DNA of 5,308 bases from Sulfuriferula multivorans (GCA_010365175.1 JAAFGW010000216.1:1-5308); one strand, 5' to 3'; counted from the stretch's first letter, positions 1 through 5,260 are shown. Program-made: numbers and translations. The notes: generated by a model not told the origin, from the sequence alone.

Positions 1-566
1 CGCCCCTGCGGCCCCGCCAGCTTCGCCGCCTCGCGCAGGCGCGGCGCCAGGTAGCCCAGGCGCGCGATTTCCACCTGCGCGCGCGCAGCGGGCGAACGCG
101 CATTGCGGTGGAAAATCTCCAGAATGACCATGGTGCGATCCATCACCTGGCAGCCCACCTCGTTTTCGAGATGGCGCGCCTGCGACGGAGAGATTTCGTG
201 GTCGACAAAGATGACGTCGATTGGCACGTCCGACACCCGGCCGGCCTCGTCGTCCATCCCCTCGACCACCGTGGAAAGGCGATAAGAAGGGCTCAACGAA
301 CCGGCATCGGGCTCAGGCTCGGCTTCCGCGCCCGCTTCGCCGCCAACAAAACGGCGAATCTCCTGCCGCTTGCCCACACCCAGATACGCCGTCGAATCGA
401 AGCCGGACCGTTTTTGCGTGAACGTACGAACAACCGTGAACCCCAGCGTCTTCGCCAACTCGTGCAGTTCAGTCAGTGACGACTCAAACTCCATATCACT
501 CACCCCCGGCAACTGAACCGATGCCACGATGGCGTATTGGGGCTGTTCTTTGACTTCTTTTTGCAT
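1..566 (-). CDS. hflX: HflX-family GTPase, N-terminal part (gene runs off the window start)
   Basis: This is the N-terminal 188 codons of an HflX-type GTPase; the G domain lies beyond position 1. HflX proteins bind the 50S subunit or 70S ribosome and split stalled or heat-damaged ribosomes in the cytoplasm. The HflX N-domain landmarks are visible in order: a YLGVGKRQEI segment (residues 61-70), DVIFVDHEISPSQ (117-129), DRTMVILEIF (143-152) and QVEIARLGYLAPRLRE (164-179), the last matching the start of the helical linker before the G domain. Between the first two lies an acidic Glu/Pro/Ala-rich stretch of roughly 35 residues (about 76-112) that E. coli HflX lacks. The ATG at 566-564 is chosen because homology begins soon after it; its Shine-Dalgarno is weak. 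No hfq lies upstream, where a divergent gene sits instead, so this is probably a second HflX paralogue rather than the hfq-linked copy. Family assignment is firm; the paralogue status is inferred. Confidence 0.87.
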   Translation of the reverse strand, partial: MQKEVKEQPQYAIVASVQLPGVSDMEFESSLTELHELAKTLGFTVVRTFTQKRSGFDSTAYLGVGKRQEIRRFVGGEAGAEAEPEPDAGSLSPSYRLSTVVEGMDDEAGRVSDVPIDVIFVDHEISPSQARHLENEVGCQVMDRTMVILEIFHRNARSPAARAQVEIARLGYLAPRLREAAKLAGPQG

Positions 567-786
567 GCGGGGGCTTCTGTCGAATGGGCGGATCCGGACA
601 TTATCCGCCAATGTGATCAACGCCGGTATTGAGTGATGCAAAGCCATCAGGCCCAGGCCTGCGGCAAGCCATGAGAAATGAAAGCGACACATTGAGTCAG
701 TCACATTTTGTTTTGAACTCACAGCATCCAACCGACTATCAGCACATTAAACTGTGCCCTCAAGCCACGCCTGATTGAATATAACG

Positions 787-1113
787 ATGGGACGCCGAGA
801 CCACTACCACGTCTATGTGATCGAACTATCGAAAGACGTTTTATACGAAGGCCGCTTCAAGAAAGCCAATCCCGGCTACGTCACGGGCAAGCCCTGCATT
901 TATGTTGGAATGACCGGACTGGATCCCGATGTACGCTTCGACAAACACAAGGCCGGCATCCAGTCCAACCGCTTCGTCAAGGAATTTGGTCTGCGCTTGT
1001 TGCCTGATCTGTACGAACTGTATAACCCGATGTCGTATGACCACGCGCGCGACCTTGAGGTGGAGCTGGCGATTGACTTTCGTGAAGCCGGATACGGGGT
1101 TTGGCAGGCGTGA
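787..1113 (+). CDS. GIY-YIG-like nuclease domain protein, small
   Basis: This 108-residue protein consists of little more than one GIY-YIG-like domain. VYVIEL (residues 9-14) stands for the 'GIY' strand and IYVGMT (38-43) for the 'YIG' strand. They are separated by about 23 residues, more than in many members. Arg50 in DVRFDKH is placed like the catalytic arginine. Glu91 or Glu93 in LEVELAID is a candidate for the metal-binding glutamate. GIY-YIG domains cleave DNA by a metal-dependent single-site mechanism, but small stand-alone members mostly have no known substrate. The start is uncertain: a TTG at 775 in the same frame would add four residues, and neither start has a convincing Shine-Dalgarno. 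I prefer the ATG at 787. The 220-bp gap shared with the divergent HflX gene must hold both promoters; a TTGAAC hexamer at 713-718 is the only hint and lacks a good -10. No helicase, methylase or integrase gene is adjacent. Confidence 0.8.
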   Translation: MGRRDHYHVYVIELSKDVLYEGRFKKANPGYVTGKPCIYVGMTGLDPDVRFDKHKAGIQSNRFVKEFGLRLLPDLYELYNPMSYDHARDLEVELAIDFREAGYGVWQA

Positions 1114-1150
1114 GCTGGATGCCGCCGTTTAAAAAACTCTGCAGACAAAT

Positions 1151-1174
1151 GGGGTTAGATGGCAATCTAACCCC
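1151..1174. terminator. Perfect hairpin between convergent genes, probable bidirectional terminator
   Basis: The arms GGGGTTAGAT (1151-1160) and ATCTAACCCC (1165-1174) are perfectly complementary around a GGCA loop. The hairpin sits between the stop of the plus-strand nuclease gene (1113) and the stop of the minus-strand membrane protein A gene (1219-1217), where a shared terminator would be expected. Neither side has a classic uninterrupted T tract. The minus-strand side is followed by ATTTGT and, about 14 nt beyond the stem, by a run of six T. It could also be a dispersed palindromic repeat. Confidence 0.5.
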
Positions 1175-1216
1175 TCGTGATTGCAGCGCTTTGCGCGCAG
1201 GCAAACGATAGCTGAA

Positions 1217-1762
1217 TCAAATAGCACTGGCAGCAGATAAACCCTGCTGTCGAACGTTGGTGTAAGGCACAACAGGCGGTGTGACTTCTTGATGAAACCT
1301 GAGGAAGTACCAGAAAGGGACCAGGCTCAAGATGGCGACGGGTGCCGCATAGATGAGCCCTGCAAGCATCAGAACGACAGCACATGCGAGCACCGCAATG
1401 CGGATTGGCGTGGGGAGCGACAAGGGAGAAAACAGAAGATTCGATGTGGCCAGGAAAAAGCCGCCTGCGACAAGCATGTAGATAACGGCAGGTTGCGCGA
1501 GGTTACCTTTGGTGAGTACCAGGTTATAGCCATCCTTGCCCCAGCTGGTGGCAACAACGGACAGGATGGCGCCAAGGAAACAGGTGGCGACCAGGTACAG
1601 AATCGCCGCGGTTACCCGTGCCTTGTTTCGGGTGTGTTTCTCGTGGACGCGGGAAGCGACGCGCCGGTCGGGGCGAGCCTGCGTAACCCGTTCGGCCTGG
1701 ACCCCGTACAGCCCTGTTCGCTGACTATCTCGTACTTCGATTTGTTGCAGTGCATTCATCAT
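1217..1762 (-). CDS. Multi-pass membrane protein A, paralogue of the gene at 2502-3092
   Basis: I do not recognise a named family. The 181-residue protein has a polar, arginine-rich N-terminal tail (residues 1-50) ending in RNKAR, then three or four hydrophobic segments (about 51-73, 91-111, 120-140, and possibly 138-156), then a short polar C-tail. Lys/Arg residues just before the first segment suggest a cytoplasmic N-terminus. Conserved points shared with paralogue B are RNKAR, WGKDG (74-78), AGGFF, LLFSPL (109-114), LMLAG, IYAAP (137-141) and FLRFHQ (153-158), the last followed by TPP. No catalytic or transport motif is evident. The start is the ATG at 1762-1760, with another ATG directly after it. 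An in-frame TTG at 1798 would add 12 residues but has no ribosome site. An eight-codon mini-frame (1782-1759) overlaps this start as ATGA, probably by chance. The lipoprotein gene lies 141 bp upstream on the same strand. Confidence 0.8.
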   Translation of the reverse strand: MMNALQQIEVRDSQRTGLYGVQAERVTQARPDRRVASRVHEKHTRNKARVTAAILYLVATCFLGAILSVVATSWGKDGYNLVLTKGNLAQPAVIYMLVAGGFFLATSNLLFSPLSLPTPIRIAVLACAVVLMLAGLIYAAPVAILSLVPFWYFLRFHQEVTPPVVPYTNVRQQGLSAASAI

Positions 1763-1860
1763 TGAGTGGGCTGTTCGTCCATGTTTTAGCTTAAACAACT
1801 AGGGCAGACACGATGCGTTTCATTTGCCCCGTCCTGCTTAACCCAAGCCTGCATTGAAGT

Positions 1861-1882
1861 AGAAGTTCAAGATTTAACTTCT
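1861..1882 (-). terminator. AT-rich inverted repeat after the lipoprotein gene, weak terminator candidate
   Basis: AGAAGTT (1861-1867) and AACTTCT (1876-1882) are perfect inverted repeats with an 8-nt loop, about 20 nt past the lipoprotein stop codon. The stem is AT-rich and the minus-strand tail (ACTTCAATG) is not a proper T tract, so efficient termination is doubtful and transcription may continue into gene A. Confidence 0.2.
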
Positions 1883-1903
1883 CAATTCAATTCAGGTTTC
1901 GAC

Positions 1904-2152
1904 TTAGTGCTTGTCGTCCTTTACTGCGTCCTGAATTTTTTCACCGACCTGTTCAATCTTCTCGCCAACCTTTGCTGCGGCTTCGTCGATATCCCTGCCA
2001 GCGTGCTCAGCCGAGCCTTCCTCAAGACGGATCTCCACCTTGTTTTCGTAAGCAGTTTGATCCGCCGGCTCTTCCTTCTTTTGGCAACCGGTCAGCACGA
2101 CAAGTACCGCACTCATGAGCAGGACTGTGGTGGCAGTTTTTCCAAGTTTCAT
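1904..2152 (-). CDS. Small lipoprotein with amphipathic helical tail
   Basis: This 82-residue protein has a textbook type II (lipoprotein) signal peptide: basic MKLGK, a hydrophobic core (residues 7-20) and the lipobox VLTGC, with Cys23 as the acylated residue. The +2 residue is Gln, not Asp, so by the Lol sorting rule established in E. coli it should reach the outer membrane. The mature part is 60 residues, highly charged and without further cysteines. From about residue 54 it reads as one long amphipathic helix with two VGEKI repeats (AKVGEKIEQVGEKIQDAV), which could pack as a coiled coil or lie on a membrane. The ATG at 2152-2150 is set by a good ribosome site 8 nt upstream. It lies between the two paralogous membrane-protein genes on the same strand, which suggests an envelope role. 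The family and function are unknown to me. Confidence 0.86.
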   Translation of the reverse strand: MKLGKTATTVLLMSAVLVVLTGCQKKEEPADQTAYENKVEIRLEEGSAEHAGRDIDEAAAKVGEKIEQVGEKIQDAVKDDKH

Positions 2153-2160
2153 TTTTATCG

Positions 2161-2190
2161 TTCCTCTATATGGGGTGCCGAAGCCGGCAT
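2161..2190 (-). promoter_or_regulatory. Ribosome binding site and leader hairpin of the lipoprotein gene
   Basis: On the minus strand AGAGGAA (2167-2161) is a strong Shine-Dalgarno, 8 nt before the ATG at 2152. Just upstream, TGCCG and CGGCA (2189-2185 and 2180-2176) pair around a 4-nt GCTT loop, extended by one possible G-U pair. The hairpin ends 8 nt before the Shine-Dalgarno, so it would not cover it. It may simply stabilise the leader. It is the clearest ribosome site in the window. Confidence 0.6.
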
Positions 2191-2501
2191 TTGATTAAGC
2201 TCGGTTCGGTTCGGATTGAAGAATAGGGTGAACGGTCTGCTCCGTCTGTTTGTTAGCGTACATAAGCGGCATCGAACGCTGCTAAAGGCCATGGGTCTGT
2301 TCAGCAACATGTATTGCGAGCAGCACGCAGGGTATTGACCAGGGAGTTTGAGCGGAAGTGGCTGCTGTTTTTACAGCGCAACCCGATGTTCGGGTTAAGT
2401 AAGGATTCCAGGACAAAATCCATCTCCGCCGAATAGTTCGGCAAGGATGAATTCACAAATATGCACCAAGGGATGCGGAGTCGTAAAAACCGGATTCAAT
2501 G
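2191..2501. other. Gene-free region with a cluster of short hairpins
   Basis: No convincing gene occupies this stretch between the lipoprotein leader and the stop of membrane protein B. Three perfect inverted repeats lie close together: GCTGT/ACAGC with a TTTT loop (2364-2377), AACCCGA/TCGGGTT with a 3-nt loop (2380-2396), and GCCGAA/TTCGGC with a 3-nt loop (2428-2442). On the minus strand they follow gene B by 60-140 nt and could form its terminator region, although none has an adjacent T tract. The lipoprotein promoter must lie at the left end, but no good -35/-10 pair is visible. A 36-codon plus-strand frame starting with GTG (2228-2338) has plausible codon use but no clear ribosome site and is not called. 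Confidence 0.45.
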
Positions 2502-3092
2502 CTAGACCTGCAATCCACTCCTTTGGTGCTTCGCGTACAGGCGCGCCAAACTGGATCCAAACCGTGCTTGCAGTAGTGAAGCGCGGGGGTTGGGGTCTGG
2601 TGAAGCGGGGGGTGTGATTGCTTGATGAAACCTGAGGAAGAACCAGAATGGGGCCATGCTCACGATGACCGCAGGCGCGGCATAAATGATCCCTGCGAGC
2701 ATCAGTAGCAGCGCGCAGACGAGCAAGGAAATTCGGAGCAATCGGGGAATCGGCAAAGGTGAAAACAGGAGGCTAGAGGCGGCGAAAAAGAACCCTCCTG
2801 CGGTAAGCAGGTAGAGCACGGCTGGGCGTGCCAGGTTGCCTTCAGCCAGCATTTGGCTCAATCCATCCTTACCCCAGGTGGCCGCCAGTACGAACGTGAT
2901 GGCACCCAAGAAACACGCCGAGACCAGATACAGAATGGCCGCAGTCAAGCGCGCCTTGTTGCGAGGCTGTTTGAGGTGTTGGCTGGAAGCGGCTTGTTGG
3001 GGAGGCTGCGCCTGCGGATCCGGTTTGGGCCTACCCCCAAGTAACCAGGCTTGTTGAATGTCATTCGCCCCGAGAGGGTGTCTGTCGTTCAT
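2502..3092 (-). CDS. Multi-pass membrane protein B, paralogue of the gene at 1217-1762
   Basis: This 196-residue membrane protein has the same core as protein A: RNKAR (residues 44-48), three or four hydrophobic segments, WGKDG, AGGFF, LLFSPL, LMLAG, IYAAP and FLRFHQ followed by TPP. By hand count 79 of 119 core residues are identical, with no gap. The tails differ. The N-tail (1-43) is Pro/Gln-rich rather than Arg-rich, and the C-tail is longer (about 37 residues after TPP), basic and possibly helical. The DNA is conserved as well: CTTGATGAAACCTGAGGAAG occurs on the plus strand of both genes (1288-1307 and 2621-2640), covering FLRFHQ. The ATG at 3092-3090 is preferred; an in-frame TTG at 3155 would add 21 residues that have no counterpart in A. 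The leader contains AT-rich sequence (about 3150-3170) that could hold a promoter, but I cannot fix one. Function unknown. Confidence 0.8.
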   Translation of the reverse strand: MNDRHPLGANDIQQAWLLGGRPKPDPQAQPPQQAASSQHLKQPRNKARLTAAILYLVSACFLGAITFVLAATWGKDGLSQMLAEGNLARPAVLYLLTAGGFFFAASSLLFSPLPIPRLLRISLLVCALLLMLAGIIYAAPAVIVSMAPFWFFLRFHQAITPPASPDPNPRASLLQARFGSSLARLYAKHQRSGLQV

Positions 3093-3336
3093 CGCTGACC
3101 GAGTCGTTCGCCAAAACCTTATCTTATGCAAAAATCCCGGAAACGGTTGATTCAAAAGAATATTTTACAATAATGGCAGTCATGCTCACGGGTGATTGGC
3201 CCATTAAAACAGGGGCTTGAACACGGTGTTTCGAGCAGGTGGGCACGAGTCGGCGCGGTCGCGAACGTGGGTTGCTTGATGAATCCATGGGTGATCCTAA
3301 CCACTGATCAATAGCCGCGAACCTGCGCACTTCAAC

Positions 3337-3636
3337 TCAAGCCATCTCCCGCCCAGCAGTTCGCTCTGCAATACATTCGTATTCGCCCATCGCAAATTCC
3401 CGGCACACCCAGGGCCGGTTGTCGTAGATCGTACATTTGAAGGTGGTTCGGTCCAGCGCCGCACACCAGCCGTCTGCCAGCCGCGCCATGGTGTGGCTGC
3501 CCCATTGGTCCAGCACGATGAAATGATCGGGCACGCCGGTGTCGGTAATCAGCATGACTTCCAGTCGGCAACAGTTGGCCCGGCAGGTTGCACAGGTGAC
3601 TTCGGGTTCAGGCTGGGGGATTGCCTCGAGGGTCAT
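3337..3636 (-). CDS. YkgJ-family cysteine cluster protein
   Basis: This 99-residue protein belongs to the YkgJ/UPF0153 cysteine-cluster family, presumed metal-binding (zinc or iron-sulfur) proteins of unknown function. The signature CxxCxxxCC is complete: Cys15, Cys18, Cys22 and Cys23. Four more cysteines follow at 58 (GWCAAL), 68 (FKCTIYDNRPWVC), 78 and 88 (YECIAER), giving eight in all. The YDNRPWVCREF segment is the typical second half of the family. It has no signal peptide or membrane segment, so it should be cytoplasmic. The ATG at 3636-3634 follows a GGAAAG ribosome site by 6 nt, which decides the start. Upstream on the same strand is an interrupted cysteine-rich frame; downstream, 244 bp away, is membrane protein B. 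Family call is confident; biochemical role is not known. Confidence 0.86.
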   Translation of the reverse strand: MTLEAIPQPEPEVTCATCRANCCRLEVMLITDTGVPDHFIVLDQWGSHTMARLADGWCAALDRTTFKCTIYDNRPWVCREFAMGEYECIAERTAGREMA

Positions 3637-3642
3637 CCGTTG

Positions 3643-3715
3643 CTTTCCATGTTGGTTATGGGCATCGATCTATCGACCTGAACGCTTTATAGCCGCACGA
3701 CAGGGAACACATCAT
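3643..3715 (-). promoter_or_regulatory. Candidate promoter and ribosome site of the YkgJ-type gene
   Basis: On the minus strand TATAAA (3691-3686) matches the sigma70 -10 box at five of six positions. An ATGATG hexamer (3715-3710) lies 18 nt upstream and is a poor -35 (three of six). Transcription would begin near 3679, leaving a leader of about 43 nt that includes the GGAAAG ribosome site (3648-3643). The -10 is good and the -35 weak, so a promoter here is plausible but unproven. Confidence 0.35.
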
Positions 3716-3957
3716 TGTTTCCGACTTTTCTGAAGGGCACCCGGGTTCTGCTTCGAGGTGTTGTCACAATCAGGGTAACAGCAGTCATCCATGCAGCAAG
3801 GACAACGATACTGGCCCGCTCCTTTGTAACCGCCAGGCGTGAATCCGGTGTGCCGGCGACGCCATTATCCAAACTGCATCTCTTTTGAAAGGGGTTTGCT
3901 GTAGCGCGGGTTAAGCGCCTTGAGTGGCACCCGTTTTTCGCCCGTTTCCGCAAAGTG

Positions 3958-3987
3958 CTTATACCCAAGCAATATACCGCGAGTCAG
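3958..3987 (-). promoter_or_regulatory. Candidate sigma70 promoter reading toward the cysteine-rich frame
   Basis: On the minus strand CTGACT (3987-3982, four of six matches to the -35 consensus) and TATAAG (3963-3958, five of six to the -10) are separated by 18 nt. Transcription would start near 3951, inside the interrupted open frame, and run toward the YkgJ-type gene. If real, it would make the upstream part of that frame non-translated. It rests only on consensus matching. Confidence 0.25.
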
Positions 3988-4038
3988 CTTTTTAATTTTG
4001 GATGCTAACAGGAGGGTGAGCCACGGTTTTCCAGAACG

Positions 4039-4072
4039 GTTAACGTATGTCCGGGCTGCGTTAAACGTAATG
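4039..4072. repeat. Imperfect direct repeats upstream of the MarC-type gene
   Basis: GTTAACGTATG (4039-4049) and GTTAAACGTAATG (4060-4072) are near copies whose starts are 21 bp apart, about two helical turns. They lie roughly 90-120 bp before the start at 4158, a position that would suit an operator or a transcription start region. They could equally be coincidental in an AT-richer patch. Confidence 0.3.
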
Positions 4073-4116
4073 CGAGGATGTCTTCTTTAACGGCAAGGCT
4101 GTTACCCTGACACTGC

Positions 4117-4144
4117 TTTTACCCCTTTCCTTTTACCCCTTTCC
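4117..4144. repeat. Exact 14-bp tandem duplication before the MarC-type gene
   Basis: TTTTACCCCTTTCC occurs twice, head to tail, at 4117-4130 and 4131-4144, with no mismatch. The second copy ends 13 nt before the ATG at 4158. The plus strand here is pyrimidine-rich, so the repeat occupies the place of a normal Shine-Dalgarno without supplying one. Such a repeat can gain or lose a unit by replication slippage. Confidence 0.92.
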
Positions 4145-4157
4145 AGAACATCTTCAA

Positions 4158-4796
4158 ATGCTTGATTACGCGCAATACATCAAAATTTTCATCGGCCTGC
4201 TGGCGATCCTGAACCCGCTTGGGGTGATTCCGCTGTTTATCAGCATGACCGCTGACGAAAGCTTCAAGCAACGCCGCAAGACGGTTGATATGGTGGCGAT
4301 TGGGGTGACGATCATTCTGCTGGTGTCGCTGTTTTTGGGTGAGCATCTGCTGAGCTTTTTTGGCATCACCATCGATTCGTTTCGGGTGGGCGGCGGCATT
4401 CTGGTGTTGTTGATGGCGATTGCGATGCTGCACGCCAAAACCAGTCTGGTGAAGCAGACCGATAAAGAGGCAAACGAGTCGATCGAGAAGGAGTCGGTGG
4501 CGATTGTGCCGCTGGCGATGCCGCTGCTGGCAGGACCCGGGGCAATCAGTACGGTGATTCTGACCGCGCACAAGGGACACGGTGTTGTGCACTACCTCAT
4601 GATTGCGCTGATCATTGTGTTGCTGGCCGGGGTGGTGTGGGCGGTGCTGCGCTTGTCGCCGTGGATCGAAAGCCATATCGGTTCCACCGGGATCAATGTG
4701 TTTACCCGGATCATGGGTTTGATCCTGACGGCGATTGCAATCGAGTTTATTGCCGCGGGCATCAAGGGAATGTTTCCGGTGCTGGCGGGCGCTTAA
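4158..4796 (+). CDS. MarC/YchE (UPF0056) family inner-membrane protein
   Basis: The 212-residue product matches the MarC/YchE family in length (about 210-220) and motifs. NPLGVIPLF (residues 19-27) sits in the first membrane segment, and PLAMPLLAGPGAIST (118-132) is the family hallmark in the second half. Six hydrophobic segments are visible (about 8-28, 45-65, 72-92, 114-136, 141-163, 185-205), with a charged loop at about 94-113. Members are inner-membrane proteins whose substrates are mostly unknown. MarC was once linked to multiple antibiotic resistance but that role was not upheld, and some members are annotated as neutral amino acid transporters. The PLAMPLLAGPGAIS sequence looks closer to YchE than to MarC. 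The ATG at 4158 gives the expected N-terminus. No Shine-Dalgarno is visible; a tandem pyrimidine-rich repeat occupies the leader. It converges on the gene at 4849-5256. Confidence 0.92.
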   Translation: MLDYAQYIKIFIGLLAILNPLGVIPLFISMTADESFKQRRKTVDMVAIGVTIILLVSLFLGEHLLSFFGITIDSFRVGGGILVLLMAIAMLHAKTSLVKQTDKEANESIEKESVAIVPLAMPLLAGPGAISTVILTAHKGHGVVHYLMIALIIVLLAGVVWAVLRLSPWIESHIGSTGINVFTRIMGLILTAIAIEFIAAGIKGMFPVLAGA

Positions 4797-4830
4797 TCAA
4801 TTAGCCACCGCTGATTCACGTGGGAAGCCC

Positions 4831-4854
4831 GGTTAGCCGGTTGAACCCCTAACC
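4831..4854. terminator. Inverted repeat between convergent genes, weak terminator candidate
   Basis: GGTTAG (4831-4836) and CTAACC (4849-4854) form an inverted repeat with a 12-nt loop, 34 bp past the MarC-type stop. It overlaps the stop codon of the opposing gene at 4851-4849. No T tract follows on either strand, so this is only a positional candidate. Confidence 0.2.
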
Positions 4855-5256
4855 AAACTGTACGGGGGTGCCCGCTCGGTCAAAAGCCATAAATTTCGAC
4901 AGGTCACCGCCCGTCTCCACCGCTTGCATCATCATTTTAAGCGGCTGTTCCGCCTCATCCGAGCTCGGCGCCACACCATTCCGACCGGAAAGTGCGGCCA
5001 ACAATACAATGTGCCAATCCTGTTTTGTGCGCTCGGATTCAGCCACCAAATCAGCAAAGCTACCCAGTTCGTCCAGTGTCTTGTCCACACTCATGACGGG
5101 TTGCAACTCGCCACCCTGACCTGAATGAAACCGACTGGCCTGTTCATCGCCGTGATCCTTGGGCAGCGAGGCCTTCAAAAAAACAAATAACAAACGCTGT
5201 GGCTCGGCTTGTTGCCTGGCGACGGACAAAAGGGATTCGTAATCGGTGATGTGCAT
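4849..5256 (-). CDS. Conserved hypothetical protein, 135 residues
   Basis: This soluble protein resembles a family I recall from beta- and gammaproteobacteria, typically 125-140 residues and of unknown function. Recognisable segments are QRLLFVFLKASLPKD (about residues 20-34), the GGELQPVMSVDKT region (about 48-60), WHIVLLAALSGRNG (about 81-94) and the C-terminal FDRAGTPVQFG. Some database entries for such proteins are, as I remember, labelled 'ribonucleotide reductase subunit alpha'. Nothing here supports that: the protein is far too short, and the radical, active-site cysteine and nucleotide-binding motifs are absent. No signal peptide or membrane segment is seen. The start is the ATG at 5256-5254. 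Upstream only a distant GGAA (11 nt away) could serve as ribosome site, and a promoter-like pair lies so close that the message might be leaderless. It converges on the MarC-type gene. Confidence 0.8.
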   Translation of the reverse strand: MHITDYESLLSVARQQAEPQRLLFVFLKASLPKDHGDEQASRFHSGQGGELQPVMSVDKTLDELGSFADLVAESERTKQDWHIVLLAALSGRNGVAPSSDEAEQPLKMMMQAVETGGDLSKFMAFDRAGTPVQFG

Positions 5257-5260
5257 GTTT

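Larger units (their letters stand above)
3712..4086 (-). other. Interrupted protein-like open frame with a cysteine cluster; possible gene remnant or small gene
   Basis: No conventional gene fits the 521 bp between the YkgJ-type gene and the MarC-type gene. One minus-strand frame is open for 73 codons (4086-3868), hits a TAA (3867-3865), then stays open in the same frame for 50 codons to TGA (3714-3712). The part before the TAA includes GYKHFAETGEKRVPLKALNP and then RYSKPLSKEMQFG. The part after it includes HTGFTPGGYKGAGQYR and then CPCCMDDCCYPDC, seven cysteines in 13 residues. Both parts look more protein-like than the other frames here. No ATG precedes the TAA near a plausible N-terminus; a TTG (3972) and a GTG (3930) are in frame but lack ribosome sites. 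It may be a decayed gene, two tiny genes, or chance. The remainder of the region (4087-4157) leads into the MarC-type gene. Confidence 0.25.

Noticed and set aside
108..479. Plus-strand 123-residue frame opposite the HflX gene
   Set aside because: It is the complement of a clearly homologous coding region and has a His/Arg-rich shadow composition.
1759..1782. Mini-frame MDEQPTQ whose stop overlaps the start of gene A as ATGA
   Set aside because: It could suggest translational coupling, but it has no ribosome site and gene B has no equivalent, so chance is the simpler explanation.
2196..2273. Minus-strand 25-codon frame starting MPLMYANKQ upstream of the lipoprotein gene
   Set aside because: It has no ribosome site and ends within the likely leader of the lipoprotein gene; it is too short to separate from chance.
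3220..3230. Near-palindrome AACACGGTGTT in the gap before gene B
   Set aside because: Five-base arms with a single central base are expected by chance in this much sequence, and no matching second site was found.
3124..3330. Minus-strand 68-residue frame upstream of membrane protein B
   Set aside because: The composition is not protein-like, there is no ribosome site, and it overlaps the likely leader of gene B.
3687..3968. Minus-strand 93-residue frame starting with TTG, with a hydrophobic stretch near its middle
   Set aside because: It is arginine-rich, has a TTG start without a ribosome site, and overlaps the more protein-like cysteine-rich frame in another phase. I see no family resemblance.
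4119..4676. Minus-strand 185-residue frame opposite the MarC-type gene
   Set aside because: Its His/Gln/Asn/Arg-rich composition is the usual antisense shadow of a hydrophobic membrane-protein gene.
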